Source: an uncultured bacterium
Lineage (GTDB): Bacteria; Patescibacteria; Microgenomatia; Levybacterales; UBA12049
NCBI GenBank assembly: GCA_946885425.1
Contig: CAMPGJ010000038.1
Span: 1-8,928, forward strand
Length of the DNA: 8,928 nt
Reading direction: 5' to 3'
Positions 1 through 4,686 of the stretch are shown piece after piece. A model generated the notes under the pieces. It saw only the letters and a program-made list of their open reading frames with translations. It searched no databases and had not been told where the DNA came from. A program made the translations under genes and the position numbers. How positions within the stretch are numbered: position 1 is the stretch's first letter; each line of letters begins with the position of its first letter.

Positions 1-33
1 ACTTTATAACCTGATAACTTTAGACTAATCTTA

Positions 34-64
34 GCAGATTATATCAAATATGTACTCAATCTGC
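34..64 (-). other. Stem-loop just past the 3' end of the DUF3048 gene
   Basis: Positions 34-40 (GCAGATT) and 58-64 (AATCTGC) form a perfect 7-bp inverted repeat with a 17-nt loop. It lies about 20 nt beyond the stop codon of the minus-strand DUF3048 gene. The position suits a transcript 3' end, but no T-run follows on the minus strand, so a canonical intrinsic terminator cannot be claimed. It could equally be an RNA-stabilising hairpin or chance. Confidence 0.3.
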
Positions 65-82
65 CTAGATGAAATATGAGGT

Positions 83-1240
83 TTACTTTACTGTTACGGT
101 GCCGTCTGTAGGCTGAATCTCGAACCAAATTTTTCCTCTGTTAAATTTGATCTCTTCTCCATTTGCATCGGTAACGATAGTGCGCCCTTCTCTCCCTGAT
201 TTTTTCCATGTTCCCTTAATTTGCTTACCATCCATAAATATCAAAGCCTTACCTGTACCTTTGGTGCCATAGAGCAAGTGTGCATTATCCTCATAACCAT
301 CATTTGCATGGCTTTCAGTCATATAGAGCACTACCACATTACGGGCAGAAAGCTGTTTCTTTGTATTTCTATCGATGTGTTCTTCTCCACCATTGTTACG
401 CAAGTATAAGTTGTCTACTTTATCATATGTCCAATCCACATAGTAATTGGAGTTATTCCAGAATTCAATGTTGATAGACTGGGATGCAGGACGCTTATCA
501 ACAGGTGCGTCTTCTTTAAATGAATACTTTACAAAATTATCATCCCACGAATCCCCATCTTTATCTTTCTCAGTTAACCCTCTTTTGACACCTACTGCCC
601 ATAGTTTATTTGTAACAGAATACATCGTGTGCTCTGTAGCTACTTCACGTCCCAGTCTGCTTTCATCGCGTTTGAACGTTGGGAAACCAATGGAGAATTG
701 ATTCAAATCATTATATTGATTCCATCCATAATCAACGATTTGGCCCAAAGCATCAGCAGGTCCAGGAGTATTAGCGCCACCCACGTGAGCATATAATGGA
801 TAATTGCCGTATTCAGAAATAAAATCGAGGAAATATGTACGCGCAGACCGTACAGGACCTACAATACCTGCATCCTGACAATAATAGACATTCAGTGTGC
901 GGGTAATACCACCTTCTGCTACGGCTTCATAGGTTACATCTGCGAAAGAAATTCCAGATTGCGGACGTGAATCCAGATGATTTTCAATCATTACTCCAAG
1001 AGGTCTGTGTTTTTCCCACCATTTCTTCTGATCCTTTGAATACATAGCTCCATTCAATGGACATTCCTCTGTTTTCGATCCATCAAATGTCAATGCTTCG
1101 TAATCATTGCCGACTTTAGCAGTGGAAGTTCCTGGAGTAGGAGCAGATAATCCTGCTCTTTGAGAAAAAATTGAGTAAGACACCCCTGTGGATAAAAGAT
1201 AAACGCCTATTCCCAAAATAATAAGTACCTTTTTATTCAT
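83..1240 (-). CDS. DUF3048 (YerB-like) membrane-anchored extracytoplasmic protein
   Basis: The protein has 385 residues. Residues 4-24 are a hydrophobic N-terminal segment that acts as a signal or anchor; there is no lipobox cysteine beside it, unlike Bacillus YerB, which is a lipoprotein. The DUF3048 core follows: MIENH at 84-88, RPQSG at 92-96, EGGITR at 109-114, GPVRSAR at 128-134 and HTMYS at 204-208. The C-terminal half (about 260-385) ends with the GKIWFEIQP stretch typical of the second DUF3048 subdomain. Cys60 and Cys121 are the only cysteines of the exported part and could form a disulfide. The biochemical role of the family is not established; an extracytoplasmic job linked to the envelope is inferred. 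The ATG lies 5 nt after the DUF4446 stop codon with no SD, so the two genes are almost certainly cotranscribed. Length and motifs look complete. Confidence 0.88.
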   Translation of the reverse strand: MNKKVLIILGIGVYLLSTGVSYSIFSQRAGLSAPTPGTSTAKVGNDYEALTFDGSKTEECPLNGAMYSKDQKKWWEKHRPLGVMIENHLDSRPQSGISFADVTYEAVAEGGITRTLNVYYCQDAGIVGPVRSARTYFLDFISEYGNYPLYAHVGGANTPGPADALGQIVDYGWNQYNDLNQFSIGFPTFKRDESRLGREVATEHTMYSVTNKLWAVGVKRGLTEKDKDGDSWDDNFVKYSFKEDAPVDKRPASQSINIEFWNNSNYYVDWTYDKVDNLYLRNNGGEEHIDRNTKKQLSARNVVVLYMTESHANDGYEDNAHLLYGTKGTGKALIFMDGKQIKGTWKKSGREGRTIVTDANGEEIKFNRGKIWFEIQPTDGTVTVK

Positions 1241-1245
1241 AATTT

Positions 1246-1710
1246 TTATTGAACTGATTGTGCTACTACCAACGCTTTCTTTTCCTCCTCAGATAACTCA
1301 TGCTCCACACCTTTACCATGAGCGATCTTCTTCGCATACCAACGCGTCCCAGATCGTGAATAAAGCGCTGTTATAACAACTCCAGTATTCTTTGCGTCTA
1401 CTAATGAGAGAATAAAACTTTGATCTCCTCCTGTATCTTTAAATGGATTAAACCGAAGAAGTCCAATCTTTTGTATCGCAAACAATTGGTTCTTTTCGAT
1501 TGTATCACATCGGGCACTTAGGTCTGCAAGATCCTTTTTTTGTTCCTGGATCCTTTTGATAATATTACTCAGTACAGTATCAAGATTTTTTTTATTCACC
1601 CCATCTGTCAAAGTATTGTAATTGGTCATTAAACGCCGGAGATAAAATGTCAAAAACCCCAACCATATACTAATTAAAAGAAGACCTATCAGGGTAAGAG
1701 GAAATGCCAT
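1246..1710 (-). CDS. DUF4446 family membrane-anchored protein
   Basis: The protein has 154 residues. Residues 5-27 form one membrane segment, followed by a positively charged RRLMTN stretch, which suggests the rest is cytoplasmic. Residues 35-75 are rich in K, E, L and Q and look like a coiled coil. The signature of the family is RFNPFKDTGGDQSF at 86-99, followed by the VVITALYSRSGTRWYAK region (111-127) and an acidic LSEEEKKAL tail. Family function is unknown. It is the first gene of a two-gene unit with DUF3048. There is no SD; a TAATAT -10 box lies 6 nt before the ATG, with TTGACA 18 nt further up, which suggests the transcript begins at or next to the start codon. Family assignment is firm; cellular role cannot be given. 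Confidence 0.87.
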   Translation of the reverse strand: MAFPLTLIGLLLISIWLGFLTFYLRRLMTNYNTLTDGVNKKNLDTVLSNIIKRIQEQKKDLADLSARCDTIEKNQLFAIQKIGLLRFNPFKDTGGDQSFILSLVDAKNTGVVITALYSRSGTRWYAKKIAHGKGVEHELSEEEKKALVVAQSVQ

Positions 1711-1716
1711 AAGCCA

Positions 1717-1746
1717 ATATTACCCTCTTGACAGCCTCGGTGTCAA
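1717..1746 (-). promoter_or_regulatory. Sigma70-type promoter of the DUF4446-DUF3048 unit
   Basis: On the minus strand a perfect -35 TTGACA (1746 to 1741) is followed by an 18-nt spacer and a -10 TAATAT (1722 to 1717, 4 of 6 consensus). The ATG of the DUF4446 gene starts 6 nt after the -10, so transcription would begin around the start codon and the mRNA would be leaderless or nearly so. It overlaps the divergent promoter. Confidence 0.6.
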
Positions 1747-1757
1747 TAATGTAATCT
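1728..1757 (+). promoter_or_regulatory. Overlapping divergent promoter of the small basic protein gene
   Basis: A perfect -35 TTGACA (1728-1733), an 18-nt spacer and a weak -10 TAATCT (1752-1757, 3 of 6 consensus) precede the ATG at 1768 by 10 nt. The boxes are exact mirror images in position of those on the other strand, with the symmetry centre at 1737. The -35 boxes lie inside each other's spacers, so polymerase probably cannot occupy both at once. The weak -10 is the main doubt. Confidence 0.5.
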
Positions 1758-1767
1758 AGCTTCATTC

Positions 1768-2049
1768 ATGCCTAAAATTAAAAAATCACGCAGGGACAAA
1801 AAGCTTGCAGATAAAAGAAAAAAACTTCCTGTGGCCGCTGTGAAACAACCAGTTTCGTCCACTGAAAAGATTGAAATAACAACCAAATCTATTATAGCTG
1901 ATCATGTCGTACCTACACAAACAAATAAACCAACACCAGCAATTTCAACGAGCGGCTATAAGTACCTTTTTAAGGATCTTGTAAAAACAACAGTTCTTAC
2001 GAGCTGTATTCTTGTTGCGGAAATAGTTATTAAACAATTTGCTTTTTAA
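1768..2049 (+). CDS. Small basic tail-anchored hypothetical protein
   Basis: I do not recognise this 93-residue protein. Residues 1-25 are extremely basic (MPKIKKSRRDKKLADKRKK at the start) and could bind nucleic acid or the membrane surface. Residues 26-62 are a low-complexity linker rich in S, T, P and I. Residues 63-93 contain a motif SGYKYLFKDLVKT and then one hydrophobic segment (about 73-92) ending in the sequence IKQFAF, which looks like a C-terminal membrane anchor. A basic head on a tail anchor would put the head in the cytoplasm. The start is the first ATG after the promoter and has no SD. It is divergent from the DUF4446 gene and shares its promoter region. The layout suggests an authentic lineage-specific gene, but no function can be inferred. 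Confidence 0.7.
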   Translation: MPKIKKSRRDKKLADKRKKLPVAAVKQPVSSTEKIEITTKSIIADHVVPTQTNKPTPAISTSGYKYLFKDLVKTTVLTSCILVAEIVIKQFAF

Positions 2050-2059
2050 CCTGTAACAA

Positions 2060-2088
2060 TTGACCATAAGGTAAAATTAAGTTATTAT
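2060..2088 (+). promoter_or_regulatory. Strong promoter of the DUF5679 gene
   Basis: A -35 TTGACC (2060-2065, 5 of 6), a 17-nt spacer and a -10 TATTAT (2083-2088, 5 of 6) make the best-balanced sigma70-type promoter in the window. Transcription would start near 2095, giving a leader of about 50 nt before the ATG at 2147. Confidence 0.65.
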
Positions 2089-2093
2089 CCTTG

Positions 2094-2118
2094 CTGTTAA
2101 TTGTTAACTGTTAATTGT
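2094..2118 (+). repeat. Direct repeat at the DUF5679 transcription start
   Basis: CTGTTAATTGT occurs twice, at 2094-2104 and 2108-2118, with a 14-bp period, right at the predicted transcription start. It could be a repressor-type operator, but short repeats of this TTAATTG kind are also common as simple AT-rich sequence in such genomes, so the regulatory reading is weak. Confidence 0.4.
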
Positions 2119-2127
2119 AGCAGTTAC

Positions 2128-2140
2128 GAAAGGGGGTGAT
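2128..2140 (+). promoter_or_regulatory. Near-perfect extended Shine-Dalgarno of the DUF5679 gene
   Basis: GAAAGGGGGTGAT pairs with the usual 16S anti-SD tail along about 12 nt with a single A-to-G difference, and ends 6 nt before the ATG at 2147. It fixes that ATG as the start rather than the in-frame ATG at 2156. It is the only full SD I can see in the window, which implies a high and conventional initiation rate for this gene. Confidence 0.8.
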
Positions 2141-2146
2141 TTATCC

Positions 2147-2290
2147 ATGGCATCAATGTATTGTGTAAAATGTCGTCAAAAGAGAGACGTCGAAAACCCA
2201 GAAAAGGTTACTATGAAAAATGGTAAACCAGCACTTAAGGCTAAGTGCCCAGTTTGTAGTACAGGAATGTACAAAATTGGCGCAGCTTAA
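2147..2290 (+). CDS. DUF5679-type small zinc-ribbon protein
   Basis: The protein has 47 residues. Two CxxC knuckles, C6-x2-C9 and C34-x2-C37, are separated by a basic linker (MKNGKPALKAK), and the sequence ends in a GMYKIGAA tail. This is the compact zinc-ribbon pattern of DUF5679 proteins, which are frequent in Patescibacteria and have no assigned function. The linker and overall positive charge suit binding to RNA or to a ribosomal or polymerase partner, but that is inference. The gene stands alone, with its own promoter, a near-complete SD and a terminator 20 nt past the stop, so it is a strongly expressed monocistronic unit. All four cysteines are present and the length is normal for the family. 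Confidence 0.88.
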   Translation: MASMYCVKCRQKRDVENPEKVTMKNGKPALKAKCPVCSTGMYKIGAA

Positions 2291-2310
2291 AAATAAGCTG
2301 AAACAAAGAC

Positions 2311-2354
2311 AAAAAACCCCCGAGGCGTGTGAAAACAAACTTTGGGGGTTTTTT
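2311..2354 (+). terminator. Intrinsic terminator after the DUF5679 gene
   Basis: AAAAAACCCCC (2311-2321) pairs perfectly with GGGGGTTTTTT (2344-2354) around a 22-nt loop; the next two positions (GA with TT) can extend the stem with a G-U pair. A T-tract ends the plus-strand stem, and the A-tract on the other side means it could also work in reverse. It lies 20 nt after the stop codon. Confidence 0.85.
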
Positions 2355-2519
2355 GCAGTTTTTTGATGCTATTTAACACTTCGGCTTCTTGACACGACCT
2401 TTTCTTTGATGAAACAATAATAGTATATGACTTACTAATCTTTCATCCCATGCATATCCCCCGATCTTTGATCAAGAGGGAGAAGTATGAATTCAGATGC
2501 GTAAGGTATAAATACAATT
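2355..2519 (+). promoter_or_regulatory. Leader region of the large membrane protein gene
   Basis: This 165-bp stretch holds three signals. First, a perfect TTGACA (2389-2394) with a weak AACAAT -10 (2413-2418) after 18 nt. Second, an SD-like GAGGGAG (2476-2482) placed 4 nt before a five-codon mini-ORF, ATG at 2487 to TAA at 2502-2504 (MNSDA). Third, a TATAAA box (2507-2512) that ends 7 nt before the ATG at 2520. The gene may therefore be read from an upstream promoter with a leader peptide, or from the proximal box as a leaderless mRNA. The sequence does not decide between them. Confidence 0.35.
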
Positions 2520-4103
2520 ATGTGGAGAGCTATTGTTAATTTCTTCAAAGCCATTAATGCTGGTCTTAATGCTGTTGAAGAGTATTTTGATTACAGGATA
2601 AAAACAGGCAAATGGGTAGGAGATGTAAAAGACGTTTCACAAGATACAAACAAAAACTCAAACACAACATTGCATAAGCTTCGTAAAGGAAGACTTACAA
2701 GAGTATTTTTCCTTTTATTACTTCATATCTGGAATAAGCTTGTCCGGATAGCTGCTATTGAAAAATCTGCTGATCTTACAATAGACTCCATTATTATATT
2801 CAGACATTTCTTTCTTCAGACGATTGTTTTCCTACAAATCTCATTCCTTTCTATAATTATATTATTCAACCTTTTCATAAATGCTCCAGTAATATTCTTC
2901 ATAAGTTTCTTCCCTATTCTATTTTTTAACAGCATTCTCCTGTCTGCTCTCTATTATTTAATTCAAGATGAGAAAAAGAGAACAAAGCCCACAATTAAAA
3001 TTGCATTCCAAGTTTCTTTGCAAATATTTCCAAAACATTGTGCACTGATTTTAATTCATGTAGTTACTAGTCTTGTATTAATAGCTGCTTTCACTATTGT
3101 TGCTACTTTTTACAGCTATCTCTTCACTATTATACGGTTATCATGGGAAAATTCATTTGGCTACTGGGTACTTATTATTCCATTATTTTTTACCTTGCTT
3201 ACAGCACTATTCTTCTTGCATATCATCACCTGCCAAGCATATTTCATACTATTATTTGAAGGGAAAAACATTTTTTTTGCGTTTAAAAAAAGTTTTTCCA
3301 TGCTCAAAGGATATCTCAGCTGGTTCTCTTTCTTTTATCTTCTTCTTTCCCTTATCTTTATCCACATAAGCTATTGGTTATCAGTAATCTTTTTCCCTTT
3401 GGGATTTATCGCAAGCATTTTCCTTTTGGGACAGGTATTTTTCTTCCTCAGTTTTTTGTTAAGAAGGAGATTTGCGCATTCACATATAATACCTACTGAA
3501 GATACATCCACCGATGATAAATTGCTCCTTACTTTCTTTATGATCTTTGGCTTGGCAACGTATGTAGCGACAGCAAGCTTGGCAGTAAAAGAACATTTAT
3601 TTATCATCAATTCTATAAATCAAATGCAAAAAGAATTTATTGTATCCCAACAATTAAAAACATTTACAACCACTAAATACGGATATTCAATTGATTATCC
3701 CCAAGCATGGGCTATACATGAAGAACATGATAAATCGATAACAATTTATAATAATAGTACGCAGACAACAATCGGAGGAATCTTCGTGAATATAAAAACT
3801 CTTCCATTTTCTAAGTTTGATTTTGACAAATTATACAATGCAAGGTCGGGGTTATCATCCTATGAAACTCTGCAAAAAGATATTACTATTAAAGTAAGCA
3901 ATCTGGTCATCGACGATAGATATCCTGCTGTCAGTTACACTTATTTAAAACCAGGAAAACCTCTTAACGAATATTCCATCAACTATCTTGTACATAAAGA
4001 TGACCTCATGTATTTAATCTCTTTCATTACATACGATAAAGAGATACAAGGAGAAAACATAAACCTCTTCAAGACAATGATCAACTCACTAAGATTCGAA
4101 TAA
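2520..4103 (+). CDS. Polytopic membrane protein with C-terminal PsbP-like domain
   Basis: The protein has 527 residues. Residues 1-90 are cytoplasmic-looking and basic. About seven hydrophobic segments lie between 92 and 310 (roughly 92-120, 122-148, 170-198, 213-245 with two passes, 265-290 and 293-314), ending in LLRRR. The stretch FEGKNIFFAFKKSFSMLKGY (246-265) resembles the amphipathic loop of glycerophosphodiester-phosphodiesterase-type membrane domains. A further segment (335-357) leads to an extracytoplasmic C-terminal domain (about 385-527) that opens with YGYSIDYPQAW (387-397), the usual start of PsbP-like/DUF1795 folds, and ends KTMINSLRFE. No catalytic residues are visible; a sensor, transport or envelope role is possible but unproven. 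It stands alone between the DUF5679 terminator and a repeat region. The first ATG is used, without a well-spaced SD. It is strongly biased to F, I and L and AT-rich codons. Confidence 0.75.
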   Translation: MWRAIVNFFKAINAGLNAVEEYFDYRIKTGKWVGDVKDVSQDTNKNSNTTLHKLRKGRLTRVFFLLLLHIWNKLVRIAAIEKSADLTIDSIIIFRHFFLQTIVFLQISFLSIIILFNLFINAPVIFFISFFPILFFNSILLSALYYLIQDEKKRTKPTIKIAFQVSLQIFPKHCALILIHVVTSLVLIAAFTIVATFYSYLFTIIRLSWENSFGYWVLIIPLFFTLLTALFFLHIITCQAYFILLFEGKNIFFAFKKSFSMLKGYLSWFSFFYLLLSLIFIHISYWLSVIFFPLGFIASIFLLGQVFFFLSFLLRRRFAHSHIIPTEDTSTDDKLLLTFFMIFGLATYVATASLAVKEHLFIINSINQMQKEFIVSQQLKTFTTTKYGYSIDYPQAWAIHEEHDKSITIYNNSTQTTIGGIFVNIKTLPFSKFDFDKLYNARSGLSSYETLQKDITIKVSNLVIDDRYPAVSYTYLKPGKPLNEYSINYLVHKDDLMYLISFITYDKEIQGENINLFKTMINSLRFE

Positions 4104-4117
4104 TCTCTTTGCCAACA

Positions 4118-4147
4118 ATCGTCATCCTGGCAAGGTCCAGGATCGCT
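4118..4147. repeat. Dispersed 30-bp hairpin repeat, copy 1
   Basis: The element has the arms ATCCTGG (4124-4130) and CCAGGAT (4137-4143) around a 6-nt loop, headed by ATCGTC and tailed by CGCT. It is 28 of 30 identical to the copy at 7532-7561; the only differences are two loop positions (AA versus GG). It lies 15 nt after the stop codon of the membrane protein gene; no T-run follows, so it is a repeat rather than a terminator. Confidence 0.85.
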
Positions 4148-4299
4148 CAACTGACTATAAAGTTAATGAAGAATTTTTTGGCATTCCCAAAATAAACAGT
4201 TATAAATTCCTGTAGTTCTGCGGCTATAATCCTCAGCCGATTCGGTCTGAGCTCACGGTCGAATGACTTGTCGAAGGATTCTGATTAGTTCTGCAAGAT

Positions 4300-4464
4300 T
4301 CACTCGCAACATGGATCTTTGAATCCGCAATTATGGCATACTGCATCGCGGCTACCGGGCATATCACCCATAGGAGACTTACAGACGGGACAAAGCTGCG
4401 TCCGCAACCAATCTATTGTAGGACCGGGTTCGTAGAGGGATTCATCCATATACACAGCTGTCAT
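4300..4464 (-). CDS. Small zinc-ribbon protein of 54 codons
   Basis: This short minus-strand frame encodes 54 residues. The N-terminal part carries MDESLYEPGPTIDWLR; then C25-x2-C28 (CPVC), a 14-residue loop with GDMPGSRDA, C43-x2-C46 (CHNCG) and a terminal KDPCCE. The paired knuckles and CHNCGF are classic zinc-ribbon features, and coding for such a pattern by chance is unlikely. Base composition is richer in G+C than the neighbouring repeats. Start is uncertain: the ATG at 4464 lies in the arm of a hairpin repeat with no usable SD, and the in-frame ATG at 4449 (49 residues) is equally plausible; the frame is closed upstream by TGA at 4497-4495. I do not recognise a named family. One alternative is a relic or detached C-terminal cysteine tail of a class II (B12-dependent) ribonucleotide reductase, which also ends in paired cysteine knuckles. 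Confidence 0.62.
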   Translation of the reverse strand: MTAVYMDESLYEPGPTIDWLRTQLCPVCKSPMGDMPGSRDAVCHNCGFKDPCCE

Positions 4465-4487
4465 TCCTGGCCGCAAACCAGGAATCC
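4460..4487. repeat. GTCATTCC-headed hairpin repeat
   Basis: ATTCCTGG (4463-4470) and CCAGGAAT (4478-4485) are perfect 8-bp arms around CCGCAAA; the element begins GTC and ends CC. It matches the layout of the 4637-4656 hairpin and the 30-bp repeat (GTCAT, stem, GGAAT/GGAT, C). Its minus-strand arm contains the candidate start codon of the small zinc-ribbon gene. Confidence 0.8.
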
Positions 4488-4493
4488 AAACTC

Positions 4494-4622
4494 TTCAAAT
4501 AACAAATTCAAAATCTCAAGCTCCAAATAAATTACAATTCAAAATATAAAATTCAAAACGTTTTGGATTTTGAACATTATGATTTTAAATTTATTTGTGA
4601 TTTGATGCTTTAAATTTAGAAT
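4494..4622. repeat. AT-rich inverted repeat of the AAATTCAAAA type
   Basis: The left half is built from AAATTCAAAA and CCAAATAAATT words, the right half from their reverse complements (TTTTGAACATT, AAATTTATTT, AAATTTAGAATTT). The centre is a perfect palindrome CAAAACGTTTTG (4554-4565), and the stem extends to about 4547-4572 with G-U pairs. This kind of degenerate element is a familiar intergenic repeat in candidate-phylum genomes. It has no coding potential. Confidence 0.7.
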
Positions 4623-4629
4623 TTACGAA

Positions 4630-4659
4630 CTCCTGGATTCCCGCCTTCGCGGGAATGAC
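4630..4659. repeat. GCGGGAAT hairpin repeat (GTCATTCCCGC family)
   Basis: ATTCCCGC (4637-4644), tetraloop CTTC and GCGGGAAT (4649-4656) form a perfect 8-bp stem. On the minus strand the element reads GTCATTCCCGC, then the loop, then GCGGGAATCCAGG, a REP-like sequence seen widely in environmental bacterial genomes. It lies 28 nt past the GT39 stop codon. There is no T-run directly after it on either strand, so termination is possible but unproven. Confidence 0.85.
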
Positions 4660-4686
4660 AAATAATTATTTCTCAACTCTCAAATC

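Larger units (their letters stand above)
4104..4686. other. Repeat-rich intergenic region between convergent genes
   Basis: This 583-bp stretch separates the plus-strand membrane protein gene from the minus-strand GT39 gene. It holds a 30-bp hairpin repeat (4118-4147), a CGGCT/AGCCG stem (4221-4239), a segment with two GTCGAA copies (4258-4276) related to the common CTTCGAC-type dispersed repeats, the small zinc-ribbon gene (4300-4464, minus), an ATTCCTGG hairpin (4463-4485), an AT-rich inverted repeat (4494-4622) and a GCGGGAAT hairpin (4637-4656). TAGTTCTGC also occurs twice, at 4213-4221 and 4286-4294, flanking the middle block. I see no other gene, RNA gene or transposase here. Confidence 0.7.

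Noticed and set aside
221..701. Three overlapping plus-strand frames opposite the DUF3048 gene
   Set aside because: They lie on the antisense of a clear family member and show no domain, signal or start context.
2153..2338. 61-residue minus-strand frame opposite the DUF5679 gene
   Set aside because: It runs through the terminator hairpin and is fully antisense to a well-supported gene.
3371..3610. 79-residue minus-strand frame and a plus-strand frame at 3097-3369 within the large membrane protein gene
   Set aside because: Both are shadows of the 527-residue reading frame; the apparent hydrophobicity reflects the host gene's composition.
4333..4530. 65-residue plus-strand frame in the 4104-4686 gap
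   Set aside because: It is antisense to the small zinc-ribbon gene and runs into hairpin and AT-rich repeats; its product has no recognisable pattern, whereas the opposite strand has ordered cysteine knuckles.
4104..4686. CRISPR array or tRNA gene in the repeat-rich gap
   Set aside because: Repeats are of different kinds and not regularly spaced by unique spacers; no cloverleaf-like arms or T-loop GGTTCRA sequence is seen in a suitable arrangement.
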